Source: JBDFMH01 sp047238125
Lineage (GTDB): Bacteria; Pseudomonadota; Alphaproteobacteria; Sphingomonadales; Sphingomonadaceae
Direction of reading: 5' to 3'
DNA length: 64,000 bases
Assembly (NCBI RefSeq): GCF_047238125.1
Contig: NZ_JBDFMH010000001.1
Span: 1,116,001-1,180,000 of the forward strand
The notes beneath the pieces were generated by a model. It saw only the letters and a list, made by a program, of their open reading frames with translations. It was not told where the DNA came from and did not search any database. Positions 19,149 to 28,313 of the stretch are shown here, piece after piece. Both the position numbers and the translations under genes were made by a program. Every line of letters starts with the position of its first letter. The stretch's first letter is position 1.

Positions 19149-20627
19149 ATGACAAGCGTCGCCCTCCCCCGCGCCGCCGCCGCCCCGCTCGCGATATCCA
19201 TGCGAGCGGTCGCAGGCACGGCTTTCGGGCTGCTGGCGTTGCCGCACCTGCTGCTCGGTAGCTTCCTCGGCTTCTCGGCGCCGGTGCTCGGGCTGTCCGC
19301 GATAGCCATCGCTGTGCTGGGCGTTTTATTCGCCCGCGGTTTCTCCGGCGCGATACCTGCCCACACGGCCATAGCGTGCCTGGCGATCGCGACCGGCCTC
19401 TGCCTGCTCGGCGGCGAGGGGCGGATCTTCCACGCCAATCTCGATTGGCAGGTCCGCGATGCCGTGCTGCGCGATCTCGTGGTCTACCCGTGGCCGTTCG
19501 CCTACGCCGGAGCAGATCGGCTCATCCTGCGGCTGCCGTCCGCCATGTATCTACTGCCTGCGCTAATCGGCAAGGCCAGCGGTGTCGGCACGGCCCAGGT
19601 CGCGCTTCTCGCCTGCAACAGCGTGCTGCTCGGTAGCCTGTTCGCGCTCGGCGCGGCGTTGTTCGAGGGCAGCCGCGAGCGCCGCATCGCGATCTCGTTG
19701 CTCGTCGCGTTCTCGGGCTTGGATGCGTTGGGCAAGCTGCTGATGGCCCAGCCGGTCTCCGACCACATCGAATGGTGGAGCAGCCAGCAATATTCGTCGA
19801 TGCTGACCCTGCTCTTCTGGGTTCCCCAGCACGCGATCGCTGGTTGGACCGCAGCCTTGCTCTATCTGCTCTGGCGTGCCGGTCGGATCGGCCTGCCGGT
19901 GCTGCTCGTGCCGATGCCCCTGCTTGCGCTGTGGTCGCCGCTCGCCCTTGCAGGTGCGATGCCGTTCCTGGCCCATGCAGGCATGGCTCGGCTGCTCGAC
20001 CGAGGCCTGCGCCCCGCTGATCTGCTGCCCGCACTTGCGGCGCTGGCAGTCGCGATCCCGTCCTTGCTGTATCTGGCGACAGGCAGCGGCGGCGCCGTGG
20101 GCGGGGGCGAGCGGCCGATGCGCTGGCCCGAACATCTGCTGTTCGTGTCGATCGAGGTTGTGCCCTACCTGCTCGCCATCGCTCGCACGCGAGAGACTAT
20201 GCGCTTCGGTGGCGCCACGCTGGCAATCACCGGCGCGACGCTGCTTCTGCTTCCGCTCGCGTCGAGATCCGGGGACATCAACCTCGTCATGCGACTTAGC
20301 ATCGCTCCGCTGGCGATCCTGGCCGTGCAGACCGCCGATCTACTCATCCGATCGAAAACTTCCAGCAATAACCGGTTGTGGGCCACAGTCGTGGCGATCG
20401 CGCTCATGATCGGCGCCGTCACACCCGCGCTGGAGATCGCACGCGCGATCAGGCTGCCCGTCAATCCGATCCGCCCGTGCAGCTATCTGGCCGTCGTCCC
20501 TGGCGGCGCGCCGACCTATGTCGCGCCCCTTGCCCGGCTGCCGTCGCCGATCCGGCCCGTCGGCGCCGCCATCGCGCGGCCGGAGGACCGCCCCGCCTGC
20601 CGCGAGACGATCCTGCAGAGGCGTTGA
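19149..20627 (+). CDS. Polytopic membrane protein of unknown function
   Basis: 492 aa with roughly ten to twelve hydrophobic segments (for example LLALPHLLLGSFLGF and ALAALAVAIPSLLYLATG). The soluble loop after TM3 contains FHANLDWQVRDAVLRDL, and another carries HIEWWSSQQYSSMLT. An acidic-aromatic first loop and this topology resemble GT-C glycosyltransferases or polysaccharide membrane proteins, but I do not see a convincing family signature. The start at 19149 follows cpaF by 27 bp on the same strand, so co-transcription is possible. No function assigned. Confidence 0.72.
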   Translation: MTSVALPRAAAAPLAISMRAVAGTAFGLLALPHLLLGSFLGFSAPVLGLSAIAIAVLGVLFARGFSGAIPAHTAIACLAIATGLCLLGGEGRIFHANLDWQVRDAVLRDLVVYPWPFAYAGADRLILRLPSAMYLLPALIGKASGVGTAQVALLACNSVLLGSLFALGAALFEGSRERRIAISLLVAFSGLDALGKLLMAQPVSDHIEWWSSQQYSSMLTLLFWVPQHAIAGWTAALLYLLWRAGRIGLPVLLVPMPLLALWSPLALAGAMPFLAHAGMARLLDRGLRPADLLPALAALAVAIPSLLYLATGSGGAVGGGERPMRWPEHLLFVSIEVVPYLLAIARTRETMRFGGATLAITGATLLLLPLASRSGDINLVMRLSIAPLAILAVQTADLLIRSKTSSNNRLWATVVAIALMIGAVTPALEIARAIRLPVNPIRPCSYLAVVPGGAPTYVAPLARLPSPIRPVGAAIARPEDRPACRETILQRR

Positions 20628-20632
20628 AAACG

Positions 20633-20818
20633 CTAGCTTTTCAAAGCCAGCGCAGCGGCGATCAGACCCGCGAACAGCGCCGCCAGCAGGATCTCGGTCC
20701 ACGGGACCCAACCAACCCGGTCGAGATCGCGTCGCTTCGTGCGTCGACGCTCGCCCACCGCGGCGACCAAGACCACTGCCGCCGATCCCGCCGCCACGCC
20801 CCACAGCCCTGCTTGCAT
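20633..20818 (-). CDS. Small two-segment membrane protein
   Basis: 61 aa. A first hydrophobic segment (GVAAGSAAVVLVAAV), a basic loop (GERRRTKRRDLDRVGWVPWT) and a second segment (ILLAALFAGLIAAALALKS). The RVGWVPWT motif followed by a terminal helix resembles small conserved membrane proteins I associate with sphingomonads. It converges on the upstream membrane-protein gene with five bases between stops. No function known. Confidence 0.5.
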   Translation of the reverse strand: MQAGLWGVAAGSAAVVLVAAVGERRRTKRRDLDRVGWVPWTEILLAALFAGLIAAALALKS

Positions 20819-20871
20819 CCGTCACGCACCCTGTCCAAGGTCCGGCCAAGATTATGCATCGGAGAGCGTGC

Positions 20872-21666
20872 GTGAACAAAGCCCTGATTTCCGCCCTGGT
20901 CGCGCTGAGCGCCACTGCCCCCACCATCGCCCAGCCAGCGCCCGCCACCATCAAGGCCGCGGTTGCCGACAGCCGCCGTAGCGAGGCGAACCGCGCCCGC
21001 GATCAATATCGCCACCCGGTCGAGACGCTGACCTTCTTCGGCGTGAAGCCCAACCAGACAATCGTCGAATTCATCCCAGGCGGCGGCTGGTACACCGAGA
21101 TCCTGGCGCCGCTGGCATCCGCGAAGGGCCGATATGTCGCTCTCGTCAGTCCGCGCAGCGCCGAGTTGGCCAACAAGCTGATCGCCGACAAGCAGGCGTG
21201 GTTCGGCCCGGCGACTGTCGCGACGCTTGATACCGCGACTGGCACCACCACAGTGGCGCCGGGCTCGGCAGATGTCGTGCTGACGTTCCGCAACGTCCAT
21301 AACCTGACGATGGGCGGCGATCGCGCCACCGCGCCCAATGCCTTCAAGGCGTTCTATGCGATGCTCAAGCCCGGCGGCACGCTGGGCGTGGTCGAGCATC
21401 GCCTGCCCGAAGCCCGCAATTCGGCCGAGGAGCAGAAGTCGGGTTATCTGAAGCGATCGACGGTAGTCAGGCTCGCCACCGACGCCGGCTTCAAGCTGGC
21501 CGGCGAGAGCGAGGTGAACGCCAATCCGAAGGACACGGCCGATCACCCCGAAGGCGTATGGACGCTGCCGCCGGTAATGCGCCTGAAGGATGTCGACGCA
21601 GCCAAATACCGCGCGATCGGCGAGAGTGACCGGATGACGCTGAAGTTCATCAAGCCGAAGCGCTGA
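20872..21666 (+). CDS. Exported class I methyltransferase-like protein
   Basis: 264 aa from the GTG at 20872, preceded by GGAG at seven bases; an ATG at 20854 would add six residues. A Sec signal peptide (ALISALVALSATAPTIAQPA) is followed by a Rossmann-like fold: RHPVETLTFFGVKPNQTIVE, FIPGGGWYTEILAPLASAKG (motif I region), ADVVLTFRNVHNL and MLKPGGTLGVVEHR. The fold is that of SAM methyltransferases, yet the export signal places it in the periplasm where SAM is not expected. Similar exported proteins are annotated as methyltransferases in many proteobacteria; true activity is doubtful. Ends FIKPKR. Confidence 0.82.
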   Translation: MNKALISALVALSATAPTIAQPAPATIKAAVADSRRSEANRARDQYRHPVETLTFFGVKPNQTIVEFIPGGGWYTEILAPLASAKGRYVALVSPRSAELANKLIADKQAWFGPATVATLDTATGTTTVAPGSADVVLTFRNVHNLTMGGDRATAPNAFKAFYAMLKPGGTLGVVEHRLPEARNSAEEQKSGYLKRSTVVRLATDAGFKLAGESEVNANPKDTADHPEGVWTLPPVMRLKDVDAAKYRAIGESDRMTLKFIKPKR

Positions 21667-21763
21667 TCAGCCTTTCCGGGCGGCCGCAGCGGCGGCGTTC
21701 GCCTTGCCCCGCTCCCCGCCCCCTGCTAGCGCGCCGCTTTCCCGATAACGAGGTTCTTCGACG

Positions 21764-22267
21764 ATGGCTGAGAATGAAAGCGCGCCCGAATTCGGCGAAC
21801 CGCTGGCCAATGGTGCGGATACCGCGCCGCAGGTCGGCGTGATCACGCAATATGTGAAGGATCTCTCATTCGAGAATCCGCACGCGCCGCACGCCTTCCA
21901 GTGGCAGACCCAGCCGAAGATCGACGTCCAGTTCAACATCGGATCGAACCAGGTCGCCGAGGATGTGTACGAGGTCTCGCTGAAGATCGAGGCGCGCGCC
22001 GAGGTCGAGGACAAGGTCGCGTTCGTGGTTGAGCTCGTCTACGCTGGCCTCTTCGGCCTGCGTAACGTGCCCGAGGAAGCGATGCAGCCATTCCTGCTGG
22101 CGGAAGCGCCGCGCATCCTGTTCCCGTTCGCGCGCCGGATCATCGCCGATGTCACGCGCGACGGAAACTATCCGCCGCTGATGCTCGAGCCGATCGATTT
22201 CGCCGCGATGTACATTGCCCAGGCGCAGGCGCAGTCCGGCGAAGGCCAGCAGATCGGCCAGGCCTGA
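21764..22267 (+). CDS. secB: Protein-export chaperone SecB
   Basis: 167 aa. The SecB fold is recognised by ITQYVKDLSFENPHAPHAFQ, IDVQFNIGSNQ, YEVSLKIEARAE, LVYAGLFGLRNVPEE and PFARRIIADVTRDGNYPPLM followed by LEPIDFAAMY. Tetrameric chaperone that keeps preproteins unfolded and hands them to SecA. The C-terminal tail is short and Gln/Gly-rich, so the SecA zinc-site contact is probably as in other alphaproteobacteria. Upstream 97 bp hold no convincing gene. Confidence 0.97.
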   Translation: MAENESAPEFGEPLANGADTAPQVGVITQYVKDLSFENPHAPHAFQWQTQPKIDVQFNIGSNQVAEDVYEVSLKIEARAEVEDKVAFVVELVYAGLFGLRNVPEEAMQPFLLAEAPRILFPFARRIIADVTRDGNYPPLMLEPIDFAAMYIAQAQAQSGEGQQIGQA

Positions 22268-22307
22268 TCGGCACGCGCCACCGGCGGCGCAGGCGGGACA
22301 GCAGTCG

Positions 22308-23861
22308 ATGAACATGCTCAAGGCGGTCGGCACGATCGGCGGTCTCACGATGGTGAGCCGCGTGTTCGGCTTCGCGCGCGAGATGATGATGTCGCGGATC
22401 ATGGGGGCGTCGGGCGCGGCCGATGCCTTCCTGGTCGCCTTCCGGCTGCCAAACACCTTCCGCCGCCTGTTCGGCGAAGGGGCCTTTTCCGCCGGTTTCG
22501 TGCCGCTCTTCTCGCAGCGCTTCCACGGTCCTGGCGGGATCGAGGAAGCCAAGCGCTTCTCGGAAGACGTGTTGGCCGTCTTCCTGCCCACCCTGTTCCT
22601 GTTCACGCTGCTGTTCGAATTGGCGATGCCGCTGTTCGTGGCGGCGATCGCCTCGGGTTACACCGGCGCCAAGTTCGAACTGACGGTGTTCCTGACCCGG
22701 ATCACCTTTCCTTATCTGCTGTTGATCAGCCTCGTCTCGCTGTTCTCCGGCATCCTCAATTCGCTGACGAAATTCGCCGCCGCCGCTTTTGCGCCCGCGC
22801 TGCTCAACGTCGCGATGCTGCTCGCGCTCATCCTGTATCCGCAAGGCGGCGTCGTCTCGGCGACGGCGCTGGCGTGGGGCGTCACCGCGGGCGGCGTGCT
22901 CCAGCTGGCGATGCTTTGGCATAGTGCGCGGCGCGCGGCCATCTCGCTGCGGCTGCGGCGGCCGCGGATCACGCCATCGGTCAGGCAGTTCTTCGTCGTG
23001 GTGATCCCCGCCACGCTGGGTGCGGGCGTCTATCAGATCAGCCAGCTGATCGACACGTTCTTCGCCACCCGCCTGCCCGAAGGCTCGATGAGCTACCTCA
23101 ACTATTCGGATCGGCTCAATCAGCTGCCGCTGTCGGTGATCGGCACCGCGCTCGGCACCGCGATCCTTCCGCAGATCAGCCGCTTCATCGCCAAGGGCGA
23201 ACCGCACGAGGCGGCGAAGGTGCAGGGCCAGGCGGTCGAGCTGGCGATGCTGCTGTGCCTGCCCGCCGCACTGGCGCTGGGCGTGGTCGCGGGGCCGCTG
23301 GTGGCGGCGCTCTTCCAGGGCGGCAAGTTCACCGCGCAGGATGCCTTCGTCACCGGCAACACGCTGGCGATCATCGTCTCCGGCCTCCCTGCCTATGTGC
23401 TGGTTAAGGTCATCACACCCGGCTTCTATGCGCGCGAGGATACCGCCACTCCGGTCAAGACCGCGGTCGTCGTGCTCGTCGCCAACGTGATCCTCAACTT
23501 CGCGCTGATCCCGCCGCTCGGCATCTACGGGCTGGCGATCGCGATCGCCGCCTGTTCCTGGCTGAACGCGATCATGCTCTACGTCATCCTCGCCCGCCGC
23601 CGCCATTTCAGGATCGAGGGCTGGCTTTGGAGCCGGATCGCGCGCCAGTTCGCCGCCGGTGGTGTGATGGTGGCGCTGCTCTATGCGCTGAAGCTGGTGC
23701 TGGCGGACTGGTTTGCCGGATCGGTGATAGAGCGGATGGCCGGCGTCGCCGCGCTGGTCGGCGTCGGCGGTGTCGCCTATTTCGGCGTGGCGTGGATCGT
23801 CGGCGCGCTCGATCGAGAGGCGATGCTCATCCTCATGCGCCGCAAGAAGAAGGAAGCGTGA
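22308..23861 (+). CDS. murJ: Lipid II flippase MurJ
   Basis: 517 aa, about 14 membrane helices. N-terminus KAVGTIGGLTMVSRVFGFAR, then GASGAADAFLVAFRLPNTFR and RLFGEGAFSAGFVPLFSQ are classic MurJ/MviN motifs with the conserved arginines lining the cavity. It moves lipid II across the inner membrane for wall synthesis. The ATG at 22308 begins MNMLKAVGT; the stop TGA shares its last base with the trpS ATG, so trpS is translationally coupled. Confidence 0.96.
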   Translation: MNMLKAVGTIGGLTMVSRVFGFAREMMMSRIMGASGAADAFLVAFRLPNTFRRLFGEGAFSAGFVPLFSQRFHGPGGIEEAKRFSEDVLAVFLPTLFLFTLLFELAMPLFVAAIASGYTGAKFELTVFLTRITFPYLLLISLVSLFSGILNSLTKFAAAAFAPALLNVAMLLALILYPQGGVVSATALAWGVTAGGVLQLAMLWHSARRAAISLRLRRPRITPSVRQFFVVVIPATLGAGVYQISQLIDTFFATRLPEGSMSYLNYSDRLNQLPLSVIGTALGTAILPQISRFIAKGEPHEAAKVQGQAVELAMLLCLPAALALGVVAGPLVAALFQGGKFTAQDAFVTGNTLAIIVSGLPAYVLVKVITPGFYAREDTATPVKTAVVVLVANVILNFALIPPLGIYGLAIAIAACSWLNAIMLYVILARRRHFRIEGWLWSRIARQFAAGGVMVALLYALKLVLADWFAGSVIERMAGVAALVGVGGVAYFGVAWIVGALDREAMLILMRRKKKEA

Positions 23862-24859
23862 TGCGCGTCGTCTCGGGCATCCAGCCCACCGGCAATCTCC
23901 ACCTCGGCAATTATCTTGGCGCGATCCGCAACTGGGTGCGGATGCAGGACGATCATGAGGCCGACACCTGTTTCTTCTTCCTCGCCGATCTCCATGCGAT
24001 CAGCGTCCACAACGAGCCTGCCCAGCTGAAGGCGAACATTCGCGAAATGGCGGCGGCACTGATCGCCGCCGGTGTCGATCCCGATCGCGCCACGCTGTTT
24101 CGCCAGGCGCATGTGCCCGCCCATGTCGAGCTGTGCTGGCTGTTGAACGGCACCGCGCGGATCGGCTGGCTCAACCGGATGACCCAATTCAAGGAGAAGT
24201 CCGGCAAGAACCGTGAGGGTGCCTCGATCGGCCTCTATGCCTATCCGGTGCTGCAAGCGGCCGACGTCCTGCTCTACAACGCGACTCACGTGCCGGTGGG
24301 TGACGATCAGAAACAGCATCTGGAGCTGGCGCGCGATATCGCGACCAAGTTCAACACCGATTTCGAGACCGATCTGTTCGTGCTGCCCGAACCCTTCATC
24401 CCGCCCGCCGCCGCGCGCATCATGTCGCTGCGCGACGGCAGCGCGAAGATGTCGAAGTCCGATCCGTCGGATATGAGCCGGATCAACCTGACCGACGACA
24501 GTGACACCGTCGCCGCGAAGGTTCGAAAGGCCAAGACAGATCCCGATCCGCTGCCCGCCGAGGCAGCCGGGCTCGAGGGGCGCGCCGAAGCGAAGAATCT
24601 GGTCGGCATCTACGCCGCACTGACCGGCGAGACGGTGGATGCCGTGCTCGGCCGCGTCGCCGGCCAGGGGTTCGGCAGCTTCAAGCCGGCGTTGGCGGAT
24701 CTGCTGATTGAAACCCTCGCTCCGATCCGCGCCCGGCTCGAGGATCTTCGGCGCGATCCGGCCGAGCTCGACCGGCTGCTGGCGCGCGGCGCGGAGAAGG
24801 CGCGCGCTGCCGCCGCGCCACAGCTGGCGGCGGCCTATGCGGCAATGGGGCTGGATTAG
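23861..24859 (+). CDS. trpS: Tryptophanyl-tRNA synthetase
   Basis: 332 aa class Ic synthetase. ATP-binding HIGH-like TGNLHLGNYLG at about residues 11-21 and KMSKS (SAKMSKSDPSD) near 205. Family motifs FFFLADLHA, MTQFKEKSG and VPVGDDQKQHLELARDIA are all present. Starts on the last base of the murJ stop. Confidence 0.97.
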   Translation: MRVVSGIQPTGNLHLGNYLGAIRNWVRMQDDHEADTCFFFLADLHAISVHNEPAQLKANIREMAAALIAAGVDPDRATLFRQAHVPAHVELCWLLNGTARIGWLNRMTQFKEKSGKNREGASIGLYAYPVLQAADVLLYNATHVPVGDDQKQHLELARDIATKFNTDFETDLFVLPEPFIPPAAARIMSLRDGSAKMSKSDPSDMSRINLTDDSDTVAAKVRKAKTDPDPLPAEAAGLEGRAEAKNLVGIYAALTGETVDAVLGRVAGQGFGSFKPALADLLIETLAPIRARLEDLRRDPAELDRLLARGAEKARAAAAPQLAAAYAAMGLD

Positions 24860-24922
24860 GTCTGAGGAGCCGCGCAACCACTCGGTTCCCGCTTCGTTCA
24901 ACGATGGTTCAGCACACTTGGC

Positions 24923-24938
24923 CGATGACGTGTCATCG
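24923..24938. promoter_or_regulatory. 16-bp inverted repeat upstream of lipoprotein gene
   Basis: CGATGAC-GT-GTCATCG is a perfect 7-bp inverted repeat with a two-base spacer, 36 bp before the DUF4136-like start. Its size and symmetry suit a dimeric repressor site, but no cognate regulator is known. Confidence 0.4.
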
Positions 24939-24974
24939 CCTAGCTTGTCGCTTCCCCTTCTGAGGTCGCTGCCT

Positions 24975-25634
24975 ATGTCACGCCTGTCCCGCACCGCCTT
25001 CGCTCTCGCTGCGCCGATGGCCCTGCTGCTGGTCTCTGCCTGCGCCACGCCGTTCCGTGCCGATGTCGCACGCTTCCAGCGTATGCCCGCCCCGGCCGGG
25101 CAGAGCTTTGTTGTCCAGGCAGTCGATCCGCGCAATCGCGGCGGCATCGAATTCCAGCAATATGCGGGCTATGTGACGCAGGAACTGGTCGCCCAGGGCT
25201 ATCAGCCGGCGTCCAGCGCCGCCAACGCGACCTTCGTCGTGAACCTCGACTACGGCGTCGATGACGGTAAGGAAAAGGTCCGCACGACGCCGGGCTTCGG
25301 CGGTGGCTGGGGTTATGGCGGATTCGGCCGGCCCTTCTACGGTCGCAATGGCTTCGGCTCGCCTTATTTCTACGGCTGGAACGATCCGTTCTTCTTCGGC
25401 GGCTATCCGGAGGTGAACAGCTACACCTATTACACCAGCTATGTGGACGTGACGATCAGTCGCACCGCGGATGGCGAGCGGTTGTTCGAGGGCAAGGCCC
25501 GGGCGCGCTCGACGACCGACAGCCTTCCGGCGCTCGTGCCGAACCTGGTGCAGGCAGTGTTCACCGATTTTCCGGGCCGCTCGGGCGAGGAAGTGCGCAT
25601 CACCATCCCGCCGCCCGATCGCCGTCGCGGCTGA
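24975..25634 (+). CDS. DUF4136-like lipoprotein with Gly/Tyr/Phe-rich loop
   Basis: 219 aa from the ATG at 24975 with GAGG eight bases upstream. The lipoprotein signal ends LLLVSACAT, so Cys is near residue 21. The DUF4136-type fold covers FRADVARFQRMPA, QSFVVQAVDP, YAGYVTQELVAQGYQPA and, at the end, VDVTISRTADGERLFEGKAR with LVPNLVQAVFTDFPG. Between the halves is an unusual aromatic-glycine stretch (PGFGGGWGYGGFGRPF and related) of about 45 residues, low in complexity and probably unstructured or surface-exposed. Envelope protein of unknown role. Confidence 0.85.
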   Translation: MSRLSRTAFALAAPMALLLVSACATPFRADVARFQRMPAPAGQSFVVQAVDPRNRGGIEFQQYAGYVTQELVAQGYQPASSAANATFVVNLDYGVDDGKEKVRTTPGFGGGWGYGGFGRPFYGRNGFGSPYFYGWNDPFFFGGYPEVNSYTYYTSYVDVTISRTADGERLFEGKARARSTTDSLPALVPNLVQAVFTDFPGRSGEEVRITIPPPDRRRG

Positions 25635-25646
25635 TCGGTTCGGAAA

Positions 25647-26912
25647 TCACGGGGCTGCGATCGGATCGCGGCCCTTTCCATATCGGCCGTAGATCAGCAC
25701 GGCCCCCAGCGTCAGCGCCGCCAGCAGCCAGGGCGCCTGGGCCAACCCGGCATCGATGGCGCCAGCGACTGGGTTGGCGGTGCCCGCGATCCGCTCGACC
25801 CCCCAGGCGATCGCCGCTGCACCGGCGAACAATGCACCTGCGCTTCGGATGGGGGGATAGGCTGGCGTCCGCGCCAGCAGGATCAGCGCAGGCAGGACCG
25901 CCGCCACGACCAACAGCTGCACAACCTCGATCCCCAGGTTGAAGCCCAGGATCGACTGCGCCTTCTGCCAGCGATCGAGCCCGTAATCCCCGATCAGCGT
26001 CGCGAACGCCAACCCGTGGACCAGACCGAAGCCGCCCGCCACCACCGCCTCGCGCCCCGCGAAGATCGGCCGCCAGGCGTGTACCGCGGAAATGAGGATC
26101 GACAGCGCGATTCCGATCTCGACCGGCTGCGATGCCAGCCGCCAGCCAAAGAAAGCGCCGCCGATCAGCGTGATCGAATGACCGATCGTGAACGCTGTAA
26201 TGACGGCGATAAGCCCACGCACCAGATGGCGGCCGCCGCCATAGCCACCCCAGCGCCGCCCGGCCACCAGCAGGGGGGCGGGCAGGATCAGTGCGATCAG
26301 GAACAGCAGATGATCATGCCCCTCGGCGATATGGTGCATGCCGAGTGCGATCGCGGCACGGAACCCGGCCCAGCCGCTGCCCGCTCCGCGATCGATCCTT
26401 GCAGTCGCCCCCCGCCCCTGCAGTCCGCCGATCATCGCGGGTTCGCCACCCAGCTTGCCGCCCCGATAATCGCTGCGCGCGAACAGCAGCACGAAATGAT
26501 TGGGCAGCCGATCGGTCACCGCATCATAAGCGATGGTGAAGCGTCGCGGGTCGCCGCCCGGCGCGGGCTGCAGCGCCAGCCGCGCCCTGATGTCGGGGGC
26601 CCAGCTCTCGTCGGCGGTGCCGGCATCGCGCAGCGTCACGCGCCAGGCGCGGCCGTCGTCGCCGCGTACCACGAAACGCGCCGCCAGCGATGCCGCGGTG
26701 GCGCGCACGACGGCGGGGTCGTGCCAGTTGATCCGCTTCTGCGCGGCGAATTCCAGCTCGGCAACCGGGACCAGGATCTCTGCTTCGATCCGGTCGTCTC
26801 CGAAATCCAGATAGATGGCGGTGTTGGGCATCAAGTGCGCGTCGGCCGGCAGCGCGGGCCACAGGGTGATCAGGACGAGCGCGAGCAGCGTGCGGATCAC
26901 TGGTGCAGCCAT
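25647..26912 (-). CDS. HupE/UreJ-family membrane protein with N-terminal periplasmic domain
   Basis: 421 aa. Signal peptide (TLLALVLITLWPALPADAHL), then a beta-rich periplasmic region of about 190 residues, then a HupE/UreJ_2 domain with seven to eight helices. Its first helix has MHHIAEGHDHLLFLIALIL, the His/Asp motif thought to bind metal; later helices carry FTIGHSITLIGG and FGLVHGLAFATLIGD. HupE/UreJ proteins are linked to nickel or cobalt uptake, but the long variants beside DUF4331 genes are uncharacterised. The start overlaps the TPR gene by 16 bp. Last gene of the DUF4331 operon. Confidence 0.88.
   Translation of the reverse strand: MAAPVIRTLLALVLITLWPALPADAHLMPNTAIYLDFGDDRIEAEILVPVAELEFAAQKRINWHDPAVVRATAASLAARFVVRGDDGRAWRVTLRDAGTADESWAPDIRARLALQPAPGGDPRRFTIAYDAVTDRLPNHFVLLFARSDYRGGKLGGEPAMIGGLQGRGATARIDRGAGSGWAGFRAAIALGMHHIAEGHDHLLFLIALILPAPLLVAGRRWGGYGGGRHLVRGLIAVITAFTIGHSITLIGGAFFGWRLASQPVEIGIALSILISAVHAWRPIFAGREAVVAGGFGLVHGLAFATLIGDYGLDRWQKAQSILGFNLGIEVVQLLVVAAVLPALILLARTPAYPPIRSAGALFAGAAAIAWGVERIAGTANPVAGAIDAGLAQAPWLLAALTLGAVLIYGRYGKGRDPIAAP
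25652..25677 (+). terminator. Probable terminator after the DUF4136-like gene
   Basis: GGGCTGCGATC and GATCGCGGCCC form an 11-bp near-perfect inverted repeat with a tiny loop, followed by TTTCC. It lies 18 bp after the lipoprotein stop and inside the 3' end of the convergent HupE-like gene. Confidence 0.45.
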
Positions 26913-28303
26913 ACCAGCCCGGGATTGCGATCGAAGCTGCGCGGATTGATCGCCAGCGCCGCCTGCCGTGCGGCCTCCGCCTTGTCCGCCTGTCCGGTGA
27001 TCGCGTAAAGCTCCGCGGCCAGCACCTGCGGCTCGGCCATGCGCCATTCGGATCGCAGCACCGGTTCCAGCACGCGCAGCGCATCGGCCGTGCGGGCATT
27101 GGCAGCCAGCGCCGCCGCCAGCGCCACCTTCGCTTCCGCATAGGGCCGCGCGCGGTGGTTCGCGATCGCATAGGCCAGCGCCTGCCTGGGATCGCCGAAC
27201 GCCAGTTCATGATCGACTGCATGGCCATAGGCCGCCTCGGGCGCGAGCGCGATCCGCCGCCGCCATTCCGCCCCCGCGCGATCGGCCCAACGCCGGGCGG
27301 CAGCGAAATCGCCCGATGCACGGGCCAACCCGGCCAGCGCATCCATCGCTTCGGGCGATCCACTTTCGCGTGCCACCGCCGCGAACATCGCGGTCGCCTT
27401 CGCGGGATCGCCGTTGAGCGCGGTCACCAGCGCCTGTTGCTGCCGCACCAGCCAATAGCCCGGAAAGCGTCGCTCGGCCTCGGCAAAGCCGGCCGCGGCC
27501 GCGGTCCAATCCCCCCGGCGCAGCGCGATCAGGCCGCGCTGCATCGCCAGGAAGCCCTGGAACTGCGGCTGCGGCCCCCGCAGCCGGCGTTCGGCGAGGT
27601 CGATGCGTTCGAGCGCAAGATCGGTCTGGCCGACATGCGCGGCGAGGTTCGCCAGCCGGAACATGGATTGGCTGGTCGGCCAGCTGCCGTCGGCGCGCGC
27701 ATAGAGGTCGCTCGCCTCCCCCATCCGCCCGGAATAGAAGGCGATATCGCCGCGCAGCCCCAATATCTCGGCTCGGGTCGCCTGGTCCGGGGGTAGCGCC
27801 GCCCCCTCGATCGACTCCAGGCTGGCTTCGGCCTGCGGCAGCCGATGCATCGCCATCGCCTGATAGGTCTGCACCATCAGCGGCCCGGATCCGGGCTCGG
27901 CAACCTTGAATGCGTTGGCCAGCGCACGATCGGCGGCCACCAGATCGTCGAACCGCCCCGTCAGCCGGCCCCGCGCCAGCAGCGCTTCGGCCAGCAGCCC
28001 GTGCATCGACCAGCTGTCCGGCTGATCGGCCAGCCGGCGGCGATGGAAGGCGATCTCCTCGTCCAGCGCGCCGGCGGCCTGGGCATAGGTTTCGGGCACG
28101 GCCTGTTGCTGCAGCCCGCCGAGCGCGGGCCCGGCCGTTAGCGCCGGCGGTGGTGCGGCTTCGTGTGAAGCCAGCCGCCAGCGGATGGCACCGGCGGCGG
28201 CAAGCCCCATCAGCAGCACCAGGAACGCCGCCAGCAGGCCGCGCCGAAGCGCCCCGCCGAATGCCGGTGCGGACGTCGACGCCGCCACTGCCGTCACGCC
28301 CAC
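26897..28303 (-). CDS. TPR-repeat protein, membrane-anchored
   Basis: 468 aa. One N-terminal membrane segment (LLAAFLVLLMGLAAAGAI), then a helical-repeat region over residues 85-465. Repeats include SWSMHGLLAEALLARGRLTG, AEILGLRGDIAFYSGRMGEA, PYAEAKVALAAALAANARTA and PQVLAAELYAITGQADKAEA. It should face the periplasm and act as a scaffold. It sits 10 bp after the second DUF4331 gene and overlaps the HupE gene, so the four products likely work together. Several closely spaced GTG codons leave the exact start uncertain (28303 or 28297). Confidence 0.85.
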   Translation of the reverse strand: MGVTAVAASTSAPAFGGALRRGLLAAFLVLLMGLAAAGAIRWRLASHEAAPPPALTAGPALGGLQQQAVPETYAQAAGALDEEIAFHRRRLADQPDSWSMHGLLAEALLARGRLTGRFDDLVAADRALANAFKVAEPGSGPLMVQTYQAMAMHRLPQAEASLESIEGAALPPDQATRAEILGLRGDIAFYSGRMGEASDLYARADGSWPTSQSMFRLANLAAHVGQTDLALERIDLAERRLRGPQPQFQGFLAMQRGLIALRRGDWTAAAAGFAEAERRFPGYWLVRQQQALVTALNGDPAKATAMFAAVARESGSPEAMDALAGLARASGDFAAARRWADRAGAEWRRRIALAPEAAYGHAVDHELAFGDPRQALAYAIANHRARPYAEAKVALAAALAANARTADALRVLEPVLRSEWRMAEPQVLAAELYAITGQADKAEAARQAALAINPRSFDRNPGLVWLHQ

Positions 28304-28313
28304 TGGCCCTGGA

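Noticed and set aside
21667..21763. Minus-strand frame ending GERGKANAAAAAARKG between the methyltransferase-like gene and secB
   Set aside because: The tail looks protein-like, but there is no start codon in the gap and it runs antisense into secB.
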